DNA from: Bacillota bacterium
GTDB lineage: Bacteria; Bacillota_E; Sulfobacillia; Sulfobacillales; JAIMBI01
Assembly: GCA_021828405.1 (NCBI GenBank)
Contig: JAKARZ010000072.1
Coordinates: 1 to 8,543 of the forward strand
Length of the DNA: 8,543 nt
Direction of reading: 5' to 3'
This document shows, in pieces, positions 1 to 6,000 of this stretch. Position 1 is the first letter of the stretch. Every line of letters starts with the position of its first letter. A program made the position numbers and the translations under genes. The notes below the pieces were generated by a model. That model saw only the letters and a program-made list of their open reading frames with translations. It had not been told where the DNA came from and did no database searches.

Positions 1-341
1 TGATGGCGCCGATCTCTCGGCACCTGGGGCGCCGCCGCACTTTGGAATTGGCATGGACCGGCGACCGAATGGATGTGGCCACCGCGGAGCGCTGGGGGTT
101 TGTCAATCGCGTGCTGCCAGCCGAAGAATTGGACGCCGGCAGCTTGGCGTACTGCCAGCGGCTGGCTCAACACAGTGCCTTCATTCTGCGCATGGGCAAA
201 GAGGCGGCGGGAGTGTTCCCCAGCCTGCCGGCGGCGGAGCAGATGCACTATCTGCGGGAGATGGTGGGTCTGGTGGCCCTCTCAGAGGAGTCGCGGGCGG
301 GGCTGGCCGCCTTTTGGGCCCAGCGGTCGCGGAGTTCTTAG
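1..341 (+). CDS. Enoyl-CoA hydratase/crotonase family protein, C-terminal part (5' end outside window)
   Basis: This is the last ~113 codons of an acyl-CoA-processing crotonase-fold enzyme, ending at TAG 339-341. The visible protein has the usual C-terminal pattern of the family: HLGRRRTLEL, then TGDRMD, then a WGFVNRVLP block. The last matches the 'G-L-V-N-x-V-V-P' signature that follows the catalytic core in enoyl-CoA hydratases and isomerases. After it come the C-terminal helices containing MGKEAA. An ATG lies at position 3, but by family comparison it is internal, because this region is normally preceded by about 140 residues that carry the oxyanion-hole and catalytic Glu residues. Those residues are not in the window, so hydratase, isomerase and other crotonase activities cannot be told apart. 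Nothing links it functionally to the SOS genes downstream. No U-tract terminator is visible after the stop, and 342-447 shows no gene. Confidence 0.85.
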   Translation, partial: MAPISRHLGRRRTLELAWTGDRMDVATAERWGFVNRVLPAEELDAGSLAYCQRLAQHSAFILRMGKEAAGVFPSLPAAEQMHYLREMVGLVALSEESRAGLAAFWAQRSRSS

Positions 342-447
342 CCCAGAGCCAGCCCGCCAGGGTATGAGGCAGGGAAGAGGAGCGCCATCTTCCGCCGAAT
401 GGCCGATTCCAGCGATCGAACTGGGCCGCGGTGCGACCTTCAAGCCC

Positions 448-476
448 TTGCGGCGAAAGCGGCGAGAACTTATGAT
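448..476 (+). promoter_or_regulatory. Sigma-A type promoter of imuB
   Basis: TTGCGG (448-453) and TATGAT (471-476) are separated by 17 nt, the ideal spacing for the housekeeping sigma factor. The -10 hexamer shares its last three bases with the SOS box, so a bound repressor would cover the -10 and the start point (expected near 483). The resulting leader would be only about 24 nt, ending at the GTG at 507. Confidence 0.65.
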
Positions 477-493
477 AGAACACAAGTTCTATC
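474..493 (+). promoter_or_regulatory. LexA (DinR-type) SOS box controlling imuB
   Basis: This is a perfect 8-bp inverted repeat, GATAGAAC and GTTCTATC, around the 4-nt spacer ACAA. Its core GAAC-N4-GTTC is the established LexA operator core of Bacillus and actinobacteria. It overlaps the -10 element and the predicted transcription start, a position that gives straightforward repression. The gene it controls is a mutasome component, which is a classic SOS target. Confidence 0.85.
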
Positions 494-506
494 TGAGGGT
501 GAGGGT

Positions 507-1592
507 GTGTTCGTCGCGTTTGAACTGCGTCAGGTGGCGTCACCGGGGTTGCCTGCCGCCACGGAGTATGTCGTCCTGCGCGACGGCAAAGTATTTGACG
601 CGTCGCTGCCGGTGTGGGATCGGGGGGTCAACTGGGCCATGGCAGAGTCGGAGTTGCGCTGGCATGCCCCCGCCGCGGCCCGCTGCGACTGGCAGGCATC
701 ACTGTACCGCGAACCCCAGCGGGACATGGGCCACCAACTGTCCCGGTGGGGAGGGGCGTGGGCGCTTCCCGATGTGCGCCGCGGGTGGGTGGCGGTGGGC
801 GCCCCCACCCCCAGGGATTGGAGTGCGCTGGCGGGCATGCTGGTGCCGTCCAGGGCGGGGTGGATCCGTGGGGGGATAGCTGCGCATCCTCTGCTGGCCG
901 GATGGGTGGCACGCGCCGGCGAGGCGCTGGGCCTGCCGATGTGGGGAGAAGGAGCGCCGGGGCGCTGTTGGGTGGCGGGACCGGCGGAGACGGCGGCGGC
1001 TTGGGCCAGCTTCCCGCTGAAGGCGGTGCCGGCGCCGCTGGCCGACCGAACCCGCTGGCGGCAGTTTCACTGGGAGCGGGTGGGCGATGTGCCAGGACTG
1101 GCCCGGCGATTGGCGCGGTCACCGTATCAGGCTGCCGAGGCGCCGCCGCTCTTGGTGGTGGAGCGCCGCTGGCCCGAGCCGCTGGTGGTGGGACTGCGGT
1201 CAATGTGGGTCGAACTGGTGCAGGAACTGGCGGCAAGCCTCAAGGCCGGGCGATGGGTGGCGTCGGGCCTGCGCGTTGTTTGGGAAGGGGAGGCGGCTCC
1301 CCCGGTCGAGTGGCGGCGACAGTGGCCCATGGGCGTGCAGGACGCCACCGCCCTGCTGCTGCGCATCCTGAGTCTGGTGCCGCTCGGGGGCATGGACCCG
1401 CCGATTCGGGTGGCCGTTGAAGCGGACCAGCTGGCGGCCGCCCCCGATCCCCAACTGACATGGTGGGGGAGCCCAGCCCCCCGCGCGGCGGCCGCAAATC
1501 CGCAGGCACGGCTGATGTCAGTGACACGGGGGGAATCGGTGCGGGAACGGCGGTTGGCCCTGTGGGATCCCTGGCGGGGGGCGGCGCGGTGA
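507..1592 (+). CDS. imuB: ImuB-like catalytically inactive Y-family DNA polymerase homologue (mutasome clamp adaptor)
   Basis: The 361-aa product is a probable ImuB: a Y-family fold that has lost polymerase activity and links the error-prone polymerase DnaE2 to the beta sliding clamp. Residues ~21-50 (VVLRDGKVFDAS...RGVNWAMAESEL) match the Y-family fingers/palm stretch, normally 'VV..dGrV.daS..A...GV..GM.l.eA'. The N-terminal DxD position reads FVAFEL, and the later S-x-D-E site is replaced around DVRRGWVAVG, so the metal-binding acids are missing. A thumb/HhH-like part lies at ~180-208 and a little-finger-like part at ~222-315. QLTWWG at 316-321 resembles the QLPLWG clamp motif of mycobacterial ImuB. 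GTG 507 is chosen because an upstream in-frame ATG (399) lies ahead of the promoter and SOS box; GAGG at 495-498 is a suitable Shine-Dalgarno. At 361 aa it is short for ImuB (often ~500). It overlaps the next gene by 4 bp. The family call rests on motifs and context. Confidence 0.75.
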   Translation: MFVAFELRQVASPGLPAATEYVVLRDGKVFDASLPVWDRGVNWAMAESELRWHAPAAARCDWQASLYREPQRDMGHQLSRWGGAWALPDVRRGWVAVGAPTPRDWSALAGMLVPSRAGWIRGGIAAHPLLAGWVARAGEALGLPMWGEGAPGRCWVAGPAETAAAWASFPLKAVPAPLADRTRWRQFHWERVGDVPGLARRLARSPYQAAEAPPLLVVERRWPEPLVVGLRSMWVELVQELAASLKAGRWVASGLRVVWEGEAAPPVEWRRQWPMGVQDATALLLRILSLVPLGGMDPPIRVAVEADQLAAAPDPQLTWWGSPAPRAAAANPQARLMSVTRGESVRERRLALWDPWRGAAR

Positions 1593-1828
1593 GCCGCTGG
1601 CAGGCGATCGAGGTCCGGATAGCGGCGGGAGAGCCTCGGCGGTTTCGGTGGCGGCGCCGCTGGTACCGTGTGGAGCGCATTTTGGATCGGTGGCAGGACC
1701 AAGGCGCGTGGTGGGCCGACGATATTCCCTGCTGGTTTTTCCGCGTGGGCGTTGACGGCGGGGGAGTGTTTGAGGTGGCGTCGGACCTGGACCAGCATCG
1801 GTGGTGGCTGTACCGGGTGTACGACTGA
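1589..1828 (+). CDS. Small Trp-rich DUF6504-like protein, probable detached ImuB C-terminal domain
   Basis: The 79-aa protein starts at a GTG that overlaps the imuB stop (GTGA), so translation is probably coupled and the two proteins are made together under the SOS box. It contains nine Trp residues (4, 21, 25, 35, 41, 42, 49, 72, 73). Its pattern is 'FxWRRRWYRVERILDRW', 'GAWW', 'CWFFRV', then 'RWWLYRVYD'. This matches the layout of the C-terminal domain of many ImuB proteins (ERWW ... RDYFRV ... G..lWlyr ... W.LhG) and of small stand-alone proteins annotated DUF6504 near imuB/dnaE2. I infer that it completes the unusually short ImuB upstream. Its biochemical role is unknown; binding to DnaE2 or ImuA is conceivable. 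No membrane segment, signal peptide or metal-binding cluster is visible. The family name is from memory and needs a profile search. Confidence 0.65.
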   Translation: MSRWQAIEVRIAAGEPRRFRWRRRWYRVERILDRWQDQGAWWADDIPCWFFRVGVDGGGVFEVASDLDQHRWWLYRVYD

Positions 1829-1905
1829 CGAGGGCAGGCACCGGCTAAGCTTTGCTGAAGCCAGCAGGGCGGCGCAGGAGGCATGCGCTCGCGGCCGCCG
1901 GACGT

Positions 1906-2436
1906 TTAGGGCCCGAGGTTTTCCGGCTGCCGGAGATCCAACCGGTAGCGCTCATACGGCTGGCCGCCCTGGTCGACCCCGGTGGCGGCCAGCACAAACC
2001 CCGCCGATTGGAACAGGCGACGGCTGCCCTCGTTGAAAGACCAGATTTCCTTGGCCTGGAGCGTGGGCCAGCCCAGTGTGCGGGCTCGGGTGATGAGGAG
2101 TGCCAGCACGCGCCGACCGATGCCCCTCCGTCGGAAGGCCGGGTCTCCAATGACGATGGGCAGGGTGTCGCGGGCCAGCATCACGTCGCCAATGGAGCGC
2201 CAGAAGATTCCATGTCGCTTCTCGCGCACCTCGATGATGTAAAAATCCCCGTGCTCCGCCAGATACTTATACATGCGTGCCACACGGTCGCGGGACAAGG
2301 GCGCGGTGCCCGGGCGCTGAGACAGCGCCAGCATCTCCACATCCTGATACCAGGGCCAGGCCACATCGATGTCGCCCGGCAGGGACACCGGGCGCAGACG
2401 CACATCGCCATCCTGCAAGACGTCCAAGTCCGCCAA
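1906..2436 (-). CDS. GNAT family N-acetyltransferase
   Basis: The 176-aa protein has a single GNAT fold that transfers an acetyl group from acetyl-CoA; the substrate cannot be told. The acetyl-CoA pyrophosphate-binding motif R/Q-x-x-G-x-G/A is RRRGIG at residues 102-107, at the start of helix alpha3, following the beta4 strand LPIVIGDPAF. The motif B region is KEIWSFNEGSRRLFQSAGF (129-147), with the Asn and the 'A/S-x-x-L-F-x-x-x-G-F' pattern usual for GNATs. The start is TTG (2434-2436, minus strand), with GGAGGGG at 2441-2447 as Shine-Dalgarno. It is convergent to the imuB unit (77-bp gap) and divergent from dnaE2 (203-bp gap). Its own promoter is at 2498-2470. No SOS box lies at its promoter, so co-regulation with the mutasome is not shown. 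Confidence 0.85.
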   Translation of the reverse strand: MADLDVLQDGDVRLRPVSLPGDIDVAWPWYQDVEMLALSQRPGTAPLSRDRVARMYKYLAEHGDFYIIEVREKRHGIFWRSIGDVMLARDTLPIVIGDPAFRRRGIGRRVLALLITRARTLGWPTLQAKEIWSFNEGSRRLFQSAGFVLAATGVDQGGQPYERYRLDLRQPENLGP

Positions 2437-2469
2437 GGCGCCCCTCCCCGGCCGTCCGAGTCCATAGCG

Positions 2470-2498
2470 ATGATATCAGCGGCACGGCGGGCCCGCAA
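2470..2498 (-). promoter_or_regulatory. Promoter of the GNAT gene
   Basis: On the minus strand, TTGCGG (plus 2493-2498) and TATCAT (plus 2470-2475) are separated by exactly 17 nt. The start point would be near 2463, giving a leader of about 27 nt that contains the GGAGGGG ribosome binding site. The -35 hexamer is the same TTGCGG as at the imuB promoter. Confidence 0.5.
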
Positions 2499-2571
2499 CC
2501 ACTCCCCGGCGGGAGAGCTTCGCTGGCACACGATCGTGGGTCCCCTCACCGGCAGTGGCCACGGTCGCCAA

Positions 2572-2595
2572 CCCCGCGATTCGCTCGTAGCGGGG
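2572..2595. repeat. Inverted repeat upstream of the dnaE2 promoter
   Basis: CCCCGC (2572-2577) and GCGGGG (2590-2595) form a perfect 6-bp inverted repeat with a 12-nt spacer that contains the dnaE2 -35 region. No U-tract follows on either strand, so it is not an obvious terminator. It could bind a second regulator or be chance in GC-rich DNA. Together with the nearby palindrome CACGATCGTG (2529-2538), it is the only structure seen in this divergent intergenic region besides the promoters and the SOS box. Confidence 0.3.
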
Positions 2596-2609
2596 ATATC
2601 CTCTATAAT
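2580..2609 (+). promoter_or_regulatory. Promoter of dnaE2
   Basis: The -10 is a perfect TATAAT (2604-2609). The -35 is weak: TTCGCT (2580-2585, 18-nt spacer) or TCGCTC (2581-2586, 17-nt spacer). A consensus -10 with a poor -35 under a repressor operator is reasonable for a damage-inducible gene. The start point is expected near 2616, inside the SOS box. Confidence 0.6.
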
Positions 2610-2625
2610 AGACCATACGTTCTAT
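2608..2625 (+). promoter_or_regulatory. LexA SOS box controlling dnaE2 (one mismatch)
   Basis: ATAGACC (2608-2614), spacer ATAC and GTTCTAT (2619-2625) form a 7-bp inverted repeat with one mismatch: the left core reads GACC instead of GAAC. The right half-site is identical to that of the imuB box. It overlaps the -10 in the same register as at imuB, and the same 36 nt separates the -10 start from the GTG start codon. dnaE2 is a known LexA target in many bacteria. Confidence 0.78.
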
Positions 2626-2639
2626 TTGGGGGTGGGCGC

Positions 2640-5600
2640 GTGGGGTGGGCGGCACTGCACAATCACTCGGCCTTTTCCTTTTTGGACGGCTCCAGCACGC
2701 CGGAAGATTTGGTCGCGGCGGCCGTGGCCGCTGGGGTGGGCACCGTGGCGCTCACCGACTGGCACCGGGTGTCGGGGCTGGTGCGACTCACCGTCGCCGC
2801 CACAGAGGCGGGCATCCGGCCGATTGCCGGCGCCACCGTGCAGTTGGCGCGTCAGGCCGAAACACCCGACGGCGAGGACGAGGGCCGGCTGGTGCTGCTG
2901 GTGCCCACTCCGGACCGCTATGTGCAGCTCACACGGCTCTTGACTGAGGCGGCCTGGCAGCACCCACGCAAGGCTCCGCGCGTGGAGTGGGCCTCGCTGG
3001 CCCAGCATGGCCCGGGGCTGGTGGCGCTGTCGGGGGGGCGGCGCGGCGTGCTGGACGCCAAACTGCAGCGGGGACAGCACGAGCGGGCCCGCGCCACCGC
3101 CGAGCGCCTTCGGACCATCTTTGGCCCCGATTTGCATCTGGAGCTGGCGGTGGGGTGGCTGCCCGGCGACCGCATGATTCATCGGGCCCTGCGCGACCTG
3201 GGTGAGGCGCTGCACCTCAAATGCGTGGCGGCGGTGGAGGTGCACCACGCCGATGCGGCGGGTTTTGTGCCCTACGACCTGATGGTGGCGGTGCGCCACG
3301 GCCTCCCGGTGGAGATGCCGCATCCCGACCGGCCTTTCAATGCGTGTGGGTTTCTGCAGGGGCCTGCCGACTTGGCCCGCGCGCTGGGTGACCTGGCTCC
3401 GGCCGCCCTGCGCAATACCCAGGTGCTGGGGGAGCGGCTGGAGCCGGTGCCGCTGCTGGGCCAAAAGAGAATGCCGTCCTGGCCCGGTGCGGAGGACGCA
3501 TTTGCCACCTTGGTGCACCTGACGGAGCGCGGCGCCGCCCGCCGCTACGGCCCCGGGTGGCGGCGCCTGTCCCGCCGCCTGACCCATGAGCTTGGGGTGA
3601 TCCGCGACCTGGGGTTTTCGGACTACTTTTTGGTGGTGGAAGATGTGGCCGCCTTTGCCCGCCGCCGCGGCATTCGGTTTGCGGGCCGGGGGTCGGCGGC
3701 CGACTCCGTGGTGGCGTATTGCCTCGGCATCACCGAGGTGGATGCGGCAAGCCGCGAGTTGCTGTTTGAGCGCTTCCTGAGCCGGGAGCGGGCGGAGGCA
3801 CCGGATATTGACATTGATTTTGATGCGCGGCGACGCGACGAGGTAGCGGACTACGTGCGCGACCGATACGGCCGCGAGCGCGTGGCGGCGGTGGCCACCT
3901 ACCAGACGTTTCGCGCCCGACTGGCGATTCGGCAAGTGGGCCGAGTGCTGGGGTTCCCGCCAGCGATGCTGGATCAATGGGCCAAGTCGCTGCCCGGGTA
4001 CTCGCTGGCTCGGCTGGCGGACGATGAGGCGGGCTTTCAGAAGGTTCCCGAACTGGCGGCGCTGCAGTTGTCTCCGCTGCAACGCCGGCTTTTGACATGG
4101 GCGGTGCGTCTGGAAGGACTGCCGCGGCACCTGGGCACGCATTTGGGTGGGCTGGTGGTCAGCGGCGATCCGCTGGAGCAGGTTACCCCGGTGGAGCGGT
4201 CGGCCAAAGGGGTGGCACTGTGCCAGTTTGACAAGCGGGACGTGGAGAGCTTGGGCCTGCTGAAGCTGGACCTGCTGAGTCTGCGCACCTTCACGGCCCT
4301 TGACTTTGCCGAGGCGGCGATCCGCCAGCAGGATCCGACGTTTCGGATGGATCGCATCCCCCCCGAGGATCCGGGCGTGTACCGCCGGCTTCAGGCGGCC
4401 GACAGCATCGGGGCGTTTCAGTTGGAAAGTCCCGCGCAGCGGGCGCTGGCGCGGCGGCTCCAGCCCGATCGCTTCGAGGACGTGGTGGCCAGCCTGGCGC
4501 TCATTCGCCCCGGCCCGATCAAGGGCAACATGGTAGACCCGTTTGTGGCGCGGCGGCGCGGCGAGGAGCCGGTGCAGTACCCGCATCCCGACCTGGAGCC
4601 GATCTTAAAGAAAACCTACGGTGTGGTGCTGTTTCAGGAGCAGGTGATCGCGATTGCCAGCACCCTGGCGGGCTTCACCCCAGGGGAGGCGGACCAACTG
4701 CGCCGGGTGATGACGCATGCCCGCTCGGAGGCGGACATGGACCGAATGGGACAGGTGTTTTTGGACAAGGCGGTGGCGCGGGGAGTCGCGCGCGAGGCGG
4801 CGCAGGAGGTTTTTCGGCAGATGGTGGGATATGCCAGCTACGGGTTCAACGAGGCGCATGCAGCCGCCTTTGCGGAGACGGCGTACCGCACCCTATACCT
4901 GCTGGACCGATTTCCCGGCCCCTACCTGGCCGGGCTCTTAAATGCCCAGCCCATGGGGTACTACCCCATTGATGTGCTGGTGGTGGAGGCGCGCCGCCGG
5001 GGTGTGGCCCTCTGGCCCCTGGCCGCCGGGGCCAGCACGGAAGTGTTCACGTGGGTGCCTGCGGCCAACGCCATTCGGGTGGGGTACCGCGCGGTGGTGG
5101 GAATGGGCGACGGCGCTGCCGCTCTGGAAGTCGCCAGCCGGGTCCTCGGGCTAGGCGGCGGCCCCGTGGAGGCGCTGTGGCGGGCCAGCGGGCTGGATGA
5201 AGGACGGCTGGCACGTCTGGTGCGGTTGGGCGCATTTGATGCTTGGGATGCGGATCGCGAGCGCATGCTGGAACAGTTGTGGAGCCTAAACCCGCTGGGG
5301 ATGACGGGCGGGCGGAAGGCGGGCCGCCCCTGGACTCTGGCGGAGCGGCTGTACTGGGAGTACCGGCTGTTGGGGTTTGGGCAAACCACGCAGCTGATGG
5401 CCCTGTGGCGGACACGCCTGGCGGCTGAGGGGTTTTCCACGGTGCGGGAGGTCAGTGGCGCCTCTGACGACGACTGGGTGCGAACGGCCGGAGTGTTGGT
5501 GCGCCCGCACCGCCCTCCCACCCGCAGTGGGCGCCTGATCGTGTTTTTTTCCCTCCTGGACGAAACCGGGATGCTGGACGCCTCGCTGAACGAGCAGGGG

Positions 5601-5738
5601 TATGCGCGCTACGGCCAGTATTTGTTTTCCCCCCAGAGTCGGGGTGTGCTGGTGGTGGCGGGCCGGATGCGCCGGGGCACGCTCACGGTCAGCAGCGTAG
5701 CCCCCAACCCTTACGCGGGCGGAGTCGATCCAGCCTGA
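2640..5738 (+). CDS. dnaE2: Error-prone DNA polymerase III alpha subunit DnaE2
   Basis: The 1032-aa product is a C-family polymerase for SOS translesion synthesis, acting with ImuB. The PHP domain opens at HNHSAFSFLDG (H7, H9) and continues with TDWHRVSG. In the palm, GRGSAADS starts at ~349, PDIDIDFD lies at 388-395 (catalytic D391 and D393), and KLDLL carries the third Asp (D544). The fingers contain IRPGPIKGNMVDPF (R623-) and TYGVVLFQEQ (~660); IRPGPI-K/Q-G is closer to DnaE2 than to DnaE1. A C-terminal OB-fold lies at ~943-1027 (VRTAGVLVRPHRPPT...). The length and the absence of a tau-binding tail after the OB-fold fit DnaE2 rather than replicative DnaE1 (~1150 aa). Start GTG 2640 gives MGWAALHNHS; a more upstream in-frame ATG (2277) would run through the SOS box and the GNAT gene. 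GGGGGTGGG precedes the start. The frame is intact, and it is a single-gene unit ending in a hairpin. Confidence 0.93.
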   Translation: MGWAALHNHSAFSFLDGSSTPEDLVAAAVAAGVGTVALTDWHRVSGLVRLTVAATEAGIRPIAGATVQLARQAETPDGEDEGRLVLLVPTPDRYVQLTRLLTEAAWQHPRKAPRVEWASLAQHGPGLVALSGGRRGVLDAKLQRGQHERARATAERLRTIFGPDLHLELAVGWLPGDRMIHRALRDLGEALHLKCVAAVEVHHADAAGFVPYDLMVAVRHGLPVEMPHPDRPFNACGFLQGPADLARALGDLAPAALRNTQVLGERLEPVPLLGQKRMPSWPGAEDAFATLVHLTERGAARRYGPGWRRLSRRLTHELGVIRDLGFSDYFLVVEDVAAFARRRGIRFAGRGSAADSVVAYCLGITEVDAASRELLFERFLSRERAEAPDIDIDFDARRRDEVADYVRDRYGRERVAAVATYQTFRARLAIRQVGRVLGFPPAMLDQWAKSLPGYSLARLADDEAGFQKVPELAALQLSPLQRRLLTWAVRLEGLPRHLGTHLGGLVVSGDPLEQVTPVERSAKGVALCQFDKRDVESLGLLKLDLLSLRTFTALDFAEAAIRQQDPTFRMDRIPPEDPGVYRRLQAADSIGAFQLESPAQRALARRLQPDRFEDVVASLALIRPGPIKGNMVDPFVARRRGEEPVQYPHPDLEPILKKTYGVVLFQEQVIAIASTLAGFTPGEADQLRRVMTHARSEADMDRMGQVFLDKAVARGVAREAAQEVFRQMVGYASYGFNEAHAAAFAETAYRTLYLLDRFPGPYLAGLLNAQPMGYYPIDVLVVEARRRGVALWPLAAGASTEVFTWVPAANAIRVGYRAVVGMGDGAAALEVASRVLGLGGGPVEALWRASGLDEGRLARLVRLGAFDAWDADRERMLEQLWSLNPLGMTGGRKAGRPWTLAERLYWEYRLLGFGQTTQLMALWRTRLAAEGFSTVREVSGASDDDWVRTAGVLVRPHRPPTRSGRLIVFFSLLDETGMLDASLNEQGYARYGQYLFSPQSRGVLVVAGRMRRGTLTVSSVAPNPYAGGVDPA

Positions 5739-5739
5739 G

Positions 5740-5759
5740 CCGTGAGGACACGCTCACGG
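5740..5759 (+). terminator. Hairpin just after the dnaE2 stop
   Basis: CCGTGAG (5740-5746), loop GACACG, CTCACGG (5753-5759) is a perfect 7-bp stem starting 1 nt after the dnaE2 TGA. No U-tract follows, so classic intrinsic termination is doubtful; it may be a 3'-end-stabilising or pausing hairpin. Its right part repeats a 12-nt sequence (CACGCTCACGGT) also present at 5678-5689 in the dnaE2 3' end. Confidence 0.35.
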
Positions 5760-6000
5760 TGGCCACCAAAGCGCTGGCCAAGCGCCGTACCTGGCCGAAC
5801 CTGCCTTGCAAACGGTCGAGCGGCATGGTGCCTTCGGCCGAGCCGCCACCGGCAGAAGGCACGTCCCTTCGGCGTGCACAAGCCCGGGAAGACCCCGGGA
5901 CGCCAAGCGGATCCCCGCCCTCGCCGCGGACGCCCGCGGCGAATCTCGATGGAACCGGCATGCGTTGGAATAATTGCCGGGCAAGAGGGGGTGCGACAGC
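5760..6000. other. Gene-free spacer with consecutive GC-rich hairpins
   Basis: No convincing protein is seen here on either strand; the open frames are Arg/Pro/Ser-rich and match nothing I recognise. On the plus strand it can fold as a chain: GCGCT/AGCGC (5771-5785, 5-nt loop). GTGCCTTC/GAAGGCAC (5828-5835 with 5855-5862) encloses GCCG/CGGC across a G-A mismatch. GGCGT/ACGCC (5871-5875 with 5900-5904) encloses CCCGGG/CCCGGG with a 7-nt 5' bulge. TCGCCGCGG/CCGCGGCGA (5921-5942) is a 9-bp stem with a 4-nt loop. The TATAAT promoter for the next gene lies downstream, so this chain would lie in a dnaE2 3' UTR, in an independent RNA, or be a repetitive or decayed element. None of the hairpins has a clear U-tract. 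Confidence 0.4.

Noticed and set aside
628..1236. A 202-codon minus-strand open frame opposite imuB.
   Set aside because: Pro/Ala/Ser-rich composition with no recognisable motif; a shadow of the sense gene, which is supported by promoter, SOS box and family motifs.
1853..1866. TGCTG-AAGC-CAGCA hairpin between the convergent imuB unit and GNAT gene as a terminator.
   Set aside because: Only 5 bp with no U-tract on either strand; too weak to call.
2622..4586. A 654-codon open frame on the minus strand opposite dnaE2.
   Set aside because: Long antisense frames are expected opposite GC-rich genes with strong third-position bias. The product is low-complexity (Gln/His/Arg/Pro-rich) and the sense frame is an unmistakable DNA polymerase.
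5871..5942. Resemblance to a cyclic di-GMP-I (GEMM) riboswitch ahead of the diguanylate cyclase gene: GCACA followed by a hairpin and GGGACGCcAAGC.
   Set aside because: The conserved GGCAAACC strand, a GNRA-type loop and the second arm are not visible, and the likely promoter of the gene (TATAAT 6012-6017) lies downstream of this sequence. An Infernal search with RF01051 would settle it.
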